Assembly: GCF_014203705.1 (NCBI RefSeq)
Contig: NZ_JACHJR010000001.1
Location: forward strand, 1,302,001 to 1,366,000
Direction: 5' to 3'
DNA from: Kitasatospora gansuensis
GTDB taxonomy: Bacteria > Actinomycetota > Actinomycetes > Streptomycetales > Streptomycetaceae
DNA: 64,000 nucleotides
The translations under genes and the position numbers were made by a program. Below the pieces are notes generated by a model. That model was given only the letters and a program-made list of their open reading frames with translations, had not been told where the DNA came from and made no database searches. Position 1 is the first letter of the stretch. The number at the start of each line of letters is the position of its first letter. Of the stretch, positions 34,306 to 42,412 are shown in pieces.

Positions 34306-34956
34306 TCAGCGCGCGGTCAGCCCCTGCTGGATCGCCAGCACCGCCAGCCGCACTCGGTTCGGGCTGCCGGTCTTGGTCATCAGGTTCGACACGTGCGTCT
34401 TCACCGTGGTGATCCCGATGTGCATCCGTTCGCCGATCTCGGTGTTGGACAGCCCCTCCGCGACCAGCCGGAGCACCTCCCGCTCGCGGTCCGTGAAGTG
34501 CGGCGCCTCGCGTCGCCGGTCGTCCTCGGTGTCCCAGGCCGTGGCGGCCCGGGACACCACCCGCCGCAGCACGCTGGAGCTGTACGGGCTCTCCCCCTGG
34601 ACCGCCCGGCGGATCGCGTCCAGCACCGACTCCGGGGACACGTCCTTGGCCAGGAAACCGCAGGCCCCCGCGCTGAGCGCCGGGTAGAGCCGGTCGTCGT
34701 CGTCGAAGGTGGTCAGCACCACCACCCGGGTGGCGGGCCGCACCCGGAGAATCTGACGGGTCGCCATGATGCCGTCCATCCCGGGCATGTGCAGGTCCAT
34801 CAGGACCACGTCCGGCTGCAGCCGCTCGGTCAGCCGCAGCGCCTCCGCGCCGTTCACCGCCTCACCGGCCACCGTGATGTCCGCCGTGGACTCGCAGAGC
34901 ATCCGCACACCCGCCCGCACCAGCTGCTGGTCGTCGGCGATCAGCACACTGATCAC
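34306..34956 (-). CDS. NarL/LuxR-type response regulator
   Basis: This 216-residue regulator has a receiver domain with the phospho-acceptor Asp in VVLMDLHMPGMDG (about residue 53), the acidic pair LIADDQ near residue 7 and the Lys in FLAKDVSPE. The C-terminal LuxR helix-turn-helix reads LTDREREVLRLVAEGLSNTEIG with F for L at the first place. The GTG start at 34956 overlaps the kinase stop by 4 nt and has GGAG six bases before it. With the kinase it likely controls the divergent MMPL exporter gene. Confidence 0.93.
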   Translation of the reverse strand: MISVLIADDQQLVRAGVRMLCESTADITVAGEAVNGAEALRLTERLQPDVVLMDLHMPGMDGIMATRQILRVRPATRVVVLTTFDDDDRLYPALSAGACGFLAKDVSPESVLDAIRRAVQGESPYSSSVLRRVVSRAATAWDTEDDRRREAPHFTDREREVLRLVAEGLSNTEIGERMHIGITTVKTHVSNLMTKTGSPNRVRLAVLAIQQGLTAR

Positions 34957-36200
34957 AGCCGGCTCCGAACCGGTGCCGCCGAGGCGGGCAGGCTGGCGGT
35001 GAGCCGCCAACCGCCGGGCACCTTCCCGACGTCGATGGTGCCGCCGACCAGCGCGACCCGTTCGCGCATGCCGAGCAACCCGTAGCCGGGGCCGTCCTGG
35101 TGCGGCAGGTCCAGCCCGGCCGGCCCGTTCCGGCGCGGCAGATCGTTCTCCAGGTCCAGCTGCAAAGTCCCCTCCTCCATCCCCACCCGGAGCCGCACGG
35201 CGGCGTCCGGCCCGGCGTGCTTGGTCACGTTCGCCAGCCCCTCCTGGACCAGCCGCAGCACGGTCAGGCTCCGGATCGCGTCCAACTCCGAGATCCGCGG
35301 GCCGATTTCGGCCTCGATCTTCAGCCCGGCCTGCCGGGACCGTTCGACCACTCCCTGCACGGCGGCCGGCAGGCCGGTGGCCTCCGCGAGCAGCGGCTCC
35401 AGGTGCTGGGGCGGCAGGTCGTGGCCGACCGGCTCGCGCAGGGCGGCGAGCAGTCGCCGCAGGTCGGTGAGCGCGGTGGTGGCACTCGCGTGCACGTCGT
35501 CCAGCACCTCGGCGAGCCGCTGGTCGGTCCGGGGCAGGACGTGCCGCGCCACGCCCACCCGGAGCACCGTGGAGGCCAGATGGTGCGCCACCATGTCGTG
35601 CAACTCCCGGGCGATCGCCGCCCGTTCACCCATCCTGGCACCCCATTCGGCGATGTCCCGGCTGTGCTCGGCCTCCCGGGCGCGCTCCTGGGCGGTGCGG
35701 GTCGCCAACTCCGCCGAGCGGATGTAGCCGGCCAGCAGCACCGGGACGCTGACGATCACCGCCGCCCGGTAGAGGGCGGATCCGATGCCGTCGGCGGTAT
35801 GACCGGCGGAGACCAGCTGAGCGGCCATCAGCGCCACCGCGGCCACCGTCGTGGATCGGCCCCACCGGCGCACCGCCAGTTCGAACAGCGCGGCGCTGGC
35901 GCCGACCTTGACCTCGACCAGCACCACCGGTGCGGACAGCTCGGCCAGCGCCAGCATCCCGGCCTGGCCGAGCGCCACCGGCAGCAGACGGAAGCCGCCG
36001 AGCGAGGCCAGCACCAGCACAGCCAGGCCGACGAACCAGTCCATCGCCCCCAGTTCGGCGGGCGTCCGCAGGAGCAGCAGATAGCCCAGGCCGAAGGCCA
36101 CCAGTGCCAGCCGCATCGGCCCGAACCGGCGGTTCTTGAAGAGACGTCCGATCAACTCACGCGCCACAGCTGAGACTTTACGGCGGCGGCCGCCTTTCAT
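34953..36200 (-). CDS. Sensor histidine kinase, HisKA_3 family
   Basis: This 415-residue kinase has about six hydrophobic N-terminal segments (to about residue 165) and no large outer domain, so it probably senses the membrane or a compound in it. The dimerisation/phospho-acceptor helix holds His in IARELHDMVAHHLAS, and the ATPase domain has LVQEGLANVTKHAGP and GYGLLGMRERVALVGG. It is the partner of the response regulator it overlaps. I list the ATG at 36200; its ribosome site lies in a hairpin. GTG codons at 36176 and shortly after are alternatives. Confidence 0.92.
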   Translation of the reverse strand: MKGGRRRKVSAVARELIGRLFKNRRFGPMRLALVAFGLGYLLLLRTPAELGAMDWFVGLAVLVLASLGGFRLLPVALGQAGMLALAELSAPVVLVEVKVGASAALFELAVRRWGRSTTVAAVALMAAQLVSAGHTADGIGSALYRAAVIVSVPVLLAGYIRSAELATRTAQERAREAEHSRDIAEWGARMGERAAIARELHDMVAHHLASTVLRVGVARHVLPRTDQRLAEVLDDVHASATTALTDLRRLLAALREPVGHDLPPQHLEPLLAEATGLPAAVQGVVERSRQAGLKIEAEIGPRISELDAIRSLTVLRLVQEGLANVTKHAGPDAAVRLRVGMEEGTLQLDLENDLPRRNGPAGLDLPHQDGPGYGLLGMRERVALVGGTIDVGKVPGGWRLTASLPASAAPVRSRL

Positions 36201-36203
36201 GAT

Positions 36204-36220
36204 CCTCCCCCAGGGGGAGG
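36204..36220 (-). promoter_or_regulatory. Hairpin covering the kinase ribosome-binding site
   Basis: CCTCCCC-CAG-GGGGAGG forms a 7-bp perfect stem; on the minus-strand mRNA the 3' arm is the GGAGG just before the ATG at 36200. It could reduce translation of the kinase from that start. Confidence 0.4.
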
Positions 36221-36350
36221 GCAGTCTCCTCCTTCAGGCCACCCGGCCGGCCCTTCGGGCCGCCCGTTCCGACCGGTCGCCCGAGGCACCCGCGCCCCTC
36301 CCGCCGGAAGTCTGGACACGTCCACACTCCACCTCTGAAGGAGCGCCCAA

Positions 36351-38486
36351 GTGATCGCGTCAATCGGGAGATTCGCCGCCGCGAACCGGCGGTGGGTCAT
36401 CACAGCTGCGGTCCTGTTCACCCTGCTGGCCGGCGGCTGGGGCACCGGTGTGTTCGGTGCCATCACGGGCGGGGCCGGGTTCGACGACCCGGCCAGCCCG
36501 TCGGTCAAGGCGGACCAGGTGCTCGCCGGACCGCTCGGCCGGCAGGCCGACGACGTCGTGGTGATGTACCGCAGCGCCGACCGTCCGGTCACCGACCCGT
36601 CCCTCGCCGGACCGATCCAGGCGGCCGTGGCCGCCGTGCCCCGCACCGACCTGGAGCGGGTGGACACCTACTGGTCCACCGGCGGCGACCCGGACTTCCT
36701 CAGCAAGGACGGCCACGCCACCTATGTGGCCCTGCAGTTCAGGTCCTCGGACGACCAGGAGCGGGTCAAGGCCCTGCAGGCCGTCCGGGACAGCTTCGAA
36801 GTCCCGGGCACCGACGTCCGGTTCGGCGGCGTCACCGCGATGACGGAGCAGGTCAACGGGCTGACGGGGAAGGGCATCGGGCGGGCCGAGCTGCTCTCGG
36901 TGCCGCTGTTGCTGGTGCTGCTGGTCCTCATCTTCCGCAGTGCCGTCGCCGCCTCCATCCCGCTGGCCGTCGGCGCGGTGGTGGCCCTCGGGTCCTTCGC
37001 GGTGCTCCGCGTGCTCACCCTCGTGGTCCCCGTCTCGAGCAGCGTGATCAACGTGATCACCATCCTCGGGCTCGGACTCGCCATCGACTACGCGCTGTTC
37101 ATGGTCAACCGGTTCCGGGAGGAACTCGCCGCGGGAGCGTCGGTGGACGCCGCCGTCGAGCGCACCAGCGCCACCGCGGGCCGCACGGTGGCCTTCTCCG
37201 GCCTGGCGGTCGCCATCTCCTTCACGGGCCTGACGCTCTTCCCGTCCCGCTTCCTGAGCTCGATGGGCTACGCGGGCGTCTCCGTGGTCGCCTTCGCGGT
37301 GATCGCCTCGCTGACCCTGCTCCCCGCGCTGCTCCGCGTCGCCGGCCACCGGATCAACTCCTGGCGGGTACCGATGCCGTGGGACCGGCGGGGCGCAGCG
37401 CTCCGGCCGGAGAGCCACGGCCGGTGGTACCACGCGGCCAAGGTCGTGATGCGCCGTCCGCTGCTCACCACGCTCGCGGCGGTCGCCCTGCTGGTCGGCC
37501 TGGGGGCGCCGTTCCTGGGCGTCAACTGGGCGCGCCCGGGCGACTGGGTGCTGCCCAGCAGCGCCGACGCCCGGGTCGTCACCCAGCAGTTCGGTACGGA
37601 CTTCCGGCAGGACCCGACCAGGACCGTCACCGCCGTCGTCACGCTCCCGAGCCCCGCGAGCGGCCAGACCGGCCCGCTCGGCGAGTACGCCGCCCGGTTG
37701 AACTCGGTGCCCGGTGTGCGGGACGCCACGGTGACCAACACCCACGAGAACCTGGCCCGGATCACCGCGTACTACTCGATGGACCCGATGTCCAGGGAAG
37801 CCCGCACCATGGTGGACGGCCTGCGGGCCCAGACACCGCCGCCGGCTGCCACCACCCGGTTCACCGGCATGCCCGCCTCCCGGGTGGACATCGTCGACAT
37901 GATCGGCTCCCGGGCACCGTGGATGGCCCTGTTCGTCGCGGTGGTCTCCTCACTGGTGCTCTTCCTGGCCTTCGGCTCGGTGACCATCCCGCTCAAGTCG
38001 GTGCTGCTGAACCTGCTGTCACTGTCGGCAGCCTTCGGCGCGATCAAGCTGATCTTCCAGGACGGATATCTGCACGACCTGCTCGGCTTCACCCCGATCG
38101 GCGCGATCGACGCCAACTTCCCGGTGCTGATCGTGGCGATCGCCTTCGGCCTGGCGATGGACTACGAGGTCCTCCTGCTCTCCCGGATCAAGGAGAGCTA
38201 CGACCGCACCGGCGATCCGGACGAGTCCATCGCGCTCGGCCTGCAGCGGACCGGAAAGCTCATCACAAGTGCCGCTCTGCTGCTGGTGGTTGTCGTCTGC
38301 GGTTTCCTGGCCTCGTCCGTCGCCTTCCTGCAGATGATCGGCGTCGGCCTGGTGATCGCCATCGTGGTGGACGCGACCCTGGTCCGGGCCGTGCTCGTCC
38401 CGGCGACGATGAAACTGCTGGGGCACCGGGCCTGGTGGGCACCGGCTCCGCTGACGCGGATCCGGCGGCGTCGTGGTTCCCGGTGA
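36351..38486 (+). CDS. MMPL family RND-type transporter
   Basis: This 711-residue exporter has twelve expected membrane helices in two halves, each followed by an extracytoplasmic loop. Family motifs are LGLAIDYALFMVNRFREEL in the first half and FGLAMDYEVLLLSRIKE in the second, holding the charged residues for proton use. MMPL proteins move lipids, siderophores or drugs. It starts at GTG 36351 after GAAGGAG and is divergent from a two-component system that may control it. The substrate cannot be told. Confidence 0.93.
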   Translation: MIASIGRFAAANRRWVITAAVLFTLLAGGWGTGVFGAITGGAGFDDPASPSVKADQVLAGPLGRQADDVVVMYRSADRPVTDPSLAGPIQAAVAAVPRTDLERVDTYWSTGGDPDFLSKDGHATYVALQFRSSDDQERVKALQAVRDSFEVPGTDVRFGGVTAMTEQVNGLTGKGIGRAELLSVPLLLVLLVLIFRSAVAASIPLAVGAVVALGSFAVLRVLTLVVPVSSSVINVITILGLGLAIDYALFMVNRFREELAAGASVDAAVERTSATAGRTVAFSGLAVAISFTGLTLFPSRFLSSMGYAGVSVVAFAVIASLTLLPALLRVAGHRINSWRVPMPWDRRGAALRPESHGRWYHAAKVVMRRPLLTTLAAVALLVGLGAPFLGVNWARPGDWVLPSSADARVVTQQFGTDFRQDPTRTVTAVVTLPSPASGQTGPLGEYAARLNSVPGVRDATVTNTHENLARITAYYSMDPMSREARTMVDGLRAQTPPPAATTRFTGMPASRVDIVDMIGSRAPWMALFVAVVSSLVLFLAFGSVTIPLKSVLLNLLSLSAAFGAIKLIFQDGYLHDLLGFTPIGAIDANFPVLIVAIAFGLAMDYEVLLLSRIKESYDRTGDPDESIALGLQRTGKLITSAALLLVVVVCGFLASSVAFLQMIGVGLVIAIVVDATLVRAVLVPATMKLLGHRAWWAPAPLTRIRRRRGSR

Positions 38487-38540
38487 CCTGACGTCGGCTC
38501 TTTACGGGTGATTTACAGCCGGGTACGCTCCCTGAAACAT

Positions 38541-38560
38541 CTTGCGGCAACTTGCGCAAG
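38541..38560. promoter_or_regulatory. Candidate MalR/Reg1-type operator upstream of amylase
   Basis: CTTGCGGCAACTTGCGCAAG combines a direct repeat of CTTGCG with the palindrome CTTGCGCAAG, 111 bp upstream of the amylase start. Streptomycete amylase promoters are known to carry CTTGCA-type repeats bound by the LacI-family maltose regulator, so control by MalR/Reg1 is likely. Confidence 0.6.
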
Positions 38561-38670
38561 ACGGAGCGTCAACTCCCGGTCGGTGGCGTGCGCCGCGGTG
38601 CCCTCCCCAGGCACTGTGCTGTCGCCGGGTGCTCCTCTCCCCCACCCACCAGGCACCGAGGAGTCCATCC

Positions 38671-41600
38671 GTGGACCGTAAAGCCGCACGCCGCCACCCA
38701 CATCAGCGAAATCCGCTGCTCGCCGTCCTGGCGATCGTCGCCGGACTGGTCGCCACCCTGCTGCCCGCGATTACCGCGCAGGCCGCCGGGACCGCCACCG
38801 TGTACTACAAGCCCACCGCCTCCTGGGCCTCCGTCAACCTGCACTGGGCTCCGGCCGGCGGCAGTTGGACCACCTCGCCCGGCACCGCCATGGACGCGAG
38901 CTGCTCGGGCTGGTTCAAGAAGACCGTCGAGCTGGGCTCCGCCGCCACGCTGACCGCCGCCTTCAACAACGGCTCCGGCAGCTGGGACAACAACGGCGGC
39001 GCCAACTACCGGCTGAGCAGCGGGATCAGCGCCGTCACCGGCGGCCAGGTCAGCACCACCGACCCGTGCGCGGCCGCCACCCCCACCTCGGCCACGGTCT
39101 TCTACTGGACCGCGAGCAAGAACTGGTCGGCGTACTACCTGCACTGGGCCGCCACCGGCGGCAGCTGGACCACCTCGCCCGGTACCCGGCTCGCCGCGGC
39201 CTGCACCAACTGGGTCAAGCTGACCGTCGACCTGGGCACCGCCGCCACCTGGCAGGCGACCTTCAACAACGGCTCCGGTACCTGGGACAACAACGGCGGC
39301 GCCAACTACCAGTTGGGCACCGGCGCGATCACCGTCAAGGACGGCGTGGTGGCCCACAGCGACCCATGCGGCAGCACCACCCCGGACCCGACGCCGACGC
39401 CCACGCCGTCCCCCACGGCCTCCGCCACCGTCTGGTACGCCACGAGTACGGTCGGCTGGTCCACCGTCAACCTGCACTGGGCGCCCACCGGCGGCAGCTG
39501 GACCACCAGCCCCGGCGTCGGTATGACGGCCGCCTGCACCGGCTGGGTGAAGAAGACCGTCAGCCTGGGCACCGCCACCGGCTGGCAGGCGACCTTCAAC
39601 AACGGCAACGGCGTCTGGGACAACAACAACGGCGTCAACTACCAACTGGGCAGCGGCAACAGCACCGTCAAGGACCGGACCGTGACGGCCGCCGCCACCG
39701 ACCCGTGCGCCGCCGTGGTGCCGGACACCACCGCGCCGACCGCCCCCACCGGCGTGAGCGCCGTCGCCTCCGGCACGGGCACCGTGCTGACCTGGAACCC
39801 CGCCACCGACAACACCGGGGTGACGGGCTATCAGATCACCCGCACCGGCGGCAGCAAGGGCAGCTCGGTGGTCGACACCGGCTCGACGGTGTACTCGCAG
39901 AGCGGGCTGGAGCCCACCACCGCGTACTGCTGGACCGTCAGGGCCCGCGACGCGGCAGGCAACCTCTCCGCCGCCTCGGCCGAGTCCTGCGCCACCACCG
40001 GTACGGCCGAGCCCGCCCCGGCCGGCGGCACGCCGCTGGGTGGCGACCCGCGCAAGGACCCGATCTACTTCGTGCTGACCGCCCGGTTCAACGATGGTGA
40101 CAGCGCCAACAACCGGGGCGGCAGCCAGGACGTGAAGTCCGGCAACGCGGCCAACAACGACCCGATGTTCCGGGGCGACTTCAAGGGCCTGGTGCAGAAG
40201 CTCGACTACGTCAAGGGCCTCGGCTTCTCGGCGATCTGGATCACGCCGGTGGTGCTGAACCGCTCGGACTACGACTTCCACGGCTACCACGGGTACGACT
40301 TCTACAAGGTGGACCCACGGCTGGAGTCGGCCGGCGCCTCGTACCAGGACCTGATCAACGCGGCGCACGCCAAGGGCATCAAGATCTACCAGGACGTGGT
40401 CTACAACCACAGCTCGCGCTGGGGCGCCAAGGGCCTGTTCACCCCGACCGTCTACGGGGTCAGGGACAGCCAGTGGAGCTGGTACTACGACGCCCCGAAC
40501 GCGGGCTTCGAGTACGACGGCCTCACCGTCGACCCGGTCTCCGGCAAGTCGTACTACAACGGCGACCTCTGGTCGACCGCCGAGCCGAGCGGCAACACCT
40601 GCCTCAACTGGGGGAAGCCGACCGGCGCGAAGAGCCCCGAGGGCTACACCATCTACAGCTGCCAGTGGCCCGGTGCCACCACCGGCATGTTCCCCAAGGC
40701 GCTCTACCACCAGTGCTGGATCGGCAACTGGGAGGGCGAGGACTCCCGTTCCTGCTGGCTGCACGAGGACCTGGCGGACTTCAACACCGAGAGCCCGGTG
40801 GTGCAGCAGTACCTGATCGGCGCGTACAACAAGTACATCGACATGGGCGTGGACGGCTTCCGGATCGACACCGCCGTGCACATCCCCCGGGTGACCTGGA
40901 ACCGCCGCTTCCTGCCCGCGATCTACGAGGAGGTCGGCCGGAAGTTCGGCGCCGCGAAGGCCGCGGACTTCTTCGTCTTCGGTGAGGTCGGCGCCTTCGT
41001 CAACGACCGGTGGAACCGAGGGTCCGTCAACCACTCCGCGCAGTTCTTCACCTGGAAGGAGCGCAAGGAGTACACCTCGGACGACGTGCAGGCGGCGCTC
41101 GACCAGTTCAGCTACGAGAACACCATGGGCACCGGCAACCAGCCCGTCTCCGACAACGCCTTCCTGGCCGGGAACGCCTACCACGCGCCGGACAAGAGCC
41201 GGTTCAGCGGCATGAACATCATCGACATGCGCATGCACATGAACTTCGGTGACGCCTCGAACGCCTTCAACAACGGCAAGGACTCCGACGACTCCACCAA
41301 CGACCCGACGTACAACGTGGTCTACGTGGACAGCCACGACTTCGGCCCGAACAAGTCCAGCACCCGGTACGCCGGGGGCACCGACGCCTGGGCCGAGAAC
41401 ATGGCGCTGATGTGGACCTTCCGCGGCATCCCGACGCTCTACTACGGCTCCGAGATCGAGTTCCAGGCCGGGAAGCAGATCGACTGCGGCCCGACCTGCC
41501 CGCTGGCCACCACCGGCCGGGCGTACTACGGCGACAAGGTGGCCGGAGAGGTGACGGCCGGTGACTTCTCGGTGGTCTCCTCGGCCTCGGGGGCGGTGGC

Positions 41601-41970
41601 GACCACGCTCCAGCAGCCGCTGGTCAAGCAGCTGCAGCGGCTGAACCAGATCCGCCGCGCCGTCCCTGCCCTCCAGCAGGGCCAGTACTCCACCCAGGGC
41701 GTGACCGGCGACATGGCCTTCAAGCGCCGCTACACCTCGGGCGGCGTGGACAGCTTCGCGCTGGTCGCGGTCACCAACGCGGCCACCTACACCGGGATCC
41801 CGAACGGCACCTACAAGGACGCCGTCACCGGCGACGTCAAGGTGGTCTCGAACGGCACCCTCTCGGTGGCCGCCGCCGGCAAGGGCAACCTGCGGGTGTA
41901 CGTGCTCGACCTCGGCGGCAGCAACGCGGCCCCGGGCAAGGTCGGCACGGACGGGCCGTACCTGAGGTAA
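38671..41970 (+). CDS. Secreted alpha-amylase with three CBM25 and one FN3 module
   Basis: This 1099-residue starch-degrading exoenzyme starts at GTG 38671, seven bases after GAGGAG. A signal peptide (cleavage after AQA, about residue 38) precedes three CBM25-like starch-binding modules of about 85-90 residues, each with LHWAP/A-GGSWTTSPG and FNNG-WDNN-G-NY patterns. A fibronectin type III module (about 355-445) and a GH13 domain follow. GH13 landmarks are IWITPVVLN, the nucleophile Asp in DGFRIDTAVH, the acid Glu in VFGEVGAF and the Asp of YVDSHDFG. It likely works on raw starch. A MalR-like operator lies upstream. Confidence 0.93.
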   Translation: MDRKAARRHPHQRNPLLAVLAIVAGLVATLLPAITAQAAGTATVYYKPTASWASVNLHWAPAGGSWTTSPGTAMDASCSGWFKKTVELGSAATLTAAFNNGSGSWDNNGGANYRLSSGISAVTGGQVSTTDPCAAATPTSATVFYWTASKNWSAYYLHWAATGGSWTTSPGTRLAAACTNWVKLTVDLGTAATWQATFNNGSGTWDNNGGANYQLGTGAITVKDGVVAHSDPCGSTTPDPTPTPTPSPTASATVWYATSTVGWSTVNLHWAPTGGSWTTSPGVGMTAACTGWVKKTVSLGTATGWQATFNNGNGVWDNNNGVNYQLGSGNSTVKDRTVTAAATDPCAAVVPDTTAPTAPTGVSAVASGTGTVLTWNPATDNTGVTGYQITRTGGSKGSSVVDTGSTVYSQSGLEPTTAYCWTVRARDAAGNLSAASAESCATTGTAEPAPAGGTPLGGDPRKDPIYFVLTARFNDGDSANNRGGSQDVKSGNAANNDPMFRGDFKGLVQKLDYVKGLGFSAIWITPVVLNRSDYDFHGYHGYDFYKVDPRLESAGASYQDLINAAHAKGIKIYQDVVYNHSSRWGAKGLFTPTVYGVRDSQWSWYYDAPNAGFEYDGLTVDPVSGKSYYNGDLWSTAEPSGNTCLNWGKPTGAKSPEGYTIYSCQWPGATTGMFPKALYHQCWIGNWEGEDSRSCWLHEDLADFNTESPVVQQYLIGAYNKYIDMGVDGFRIDTAVHIPRVTWNRRFLPAIYEEVGRKFGAAKAADFFVFGEVGAFVNDRWNRGSVNHSAQFFTWKERKEYTSDDVQAALDQFSYENTMGTGNQPVSDNAFLAGNAYHAPDKSRFSGMNIIDMRMHMNFGDASNAFNNGKDSDDSTNDPTYNVVYVDSHDFGPNKSSTRYAGGTDAWAENMALMWTFRGIPTLYYGSEIEFQAGKQIDCGPTCPLATTGRAYYGDKVAGEVTAGDFSVVSSASGAVATTLQQPLVKQLQRLNQIRRAVPALQQGQYSTQGVTGDMAFKRRYTSGGVDSFALVAVTNAATYTGIPNGTYKDAVTGDVKVVSNGTLSVAAAGKGNLRVYVLDLGGSNAAPGKVGTDGPYLR
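38794..39690 (+). repeat. Three tandem CBM25-coding segments
   Basis: Segments near 38794-39056, 39095-39357 and 39421-39690 encode three similar starch-binding modules. DNA such as GGCGGCAGCTGGACCACC and CTTCAACAACGGC recurs in each, showing descent from one ancestor by duplication. A short Pro-Thr linker separates the second and third. Confidence 0.85.
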
Positions 41971-41979
41971 ACCGGTGAA

Positions 41980-42032
41980 CGGACCGATGGTCCGATAGGT
42001 TGGTGGGTGCGGTCACGGCGACCGCACCCACC
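41980..42032 (+). terminator. Two hairpins after the amylase gene
   Basis: CGGACC-GAT-GGTCCG (41980-41994) is followed by a perfect 13-bp stem, GGTGGGTGCGGTC/GACCGCACCCACC (42002-42032). The second ends 26 bp before the next start and should stop amylase transcripts. Confidence 0.7.
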
Positions 42033-42057
42033 TGCCGCTTCACCCAGACGAGGACTC

Positions 42058-42387
42058 ATGACCGCGCCCCTGCCCGCGTTCGCCGGCCACACCTACCTGT
42101 TCCAGGTCGACAACGGCGCCGCCTTCCGCAACACCTACTCGGCGGACGGCCTCCGGCTGCGCTGGGACGGCCTCGGCGAGTCGGCCGGCCAGTGGGAGGA
42201 CGTCGAGCTGCACGTCGCCCAGGTCGCCCAGGACATCTACTTCGTCAGCTGGACGGAGAAGAGCGGAATCACCGTCAGCCACGTGATGGACCTGGCCGCG
42301 ATGACCGTCCGCGCCTTCTGGACGTACGAGGGCGAGGGCGGCCGGGTCGGCGAGCTGCACACCGGGACCCTGAAGGCGGAGGCCTGA
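42058..42387 (+). CDS. MoaF-like (calycin-type) small protein
   Basis: This 109-residue protein resembles the MoaF N-terminal-type beta-barrel. Typical parts are AGHTYLFQVDNGAAFRNTYS, LRLRWDG, VAQVAQDIYFVSWTEKSG and TVSHVMDLAAMTVRAFWTY. Related proteins are lipocalin-like and may bind a small ligand; no molybdenum genes are nearby. It starts at ATG 42058 with AGGA eight bases upstream and stands between the amylase terminator and the convergent sulfatase. Confidence 0.72.
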   Translation: MTAPLPAFAGHTYLFQVDNGAAFRNTYSADGLRLRWDGLGESAGQWEDVELHVAQVAQDIYFVSWTEKSGITVSHVMDLAAMTVRAFWTYEGEGGRVGELHTGTLKAEA

Positions 42388-42412
42388 TCCACCCTCAGGG
42401 CACCGGCCGGCG

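Noticed and set aside
38569-41337. Minus-strand open frame of 922 codons opposite the amylase
   Set aside because: Antisense of a repetitive secreted enzyme gene; Val/Gly-rich without motifs.
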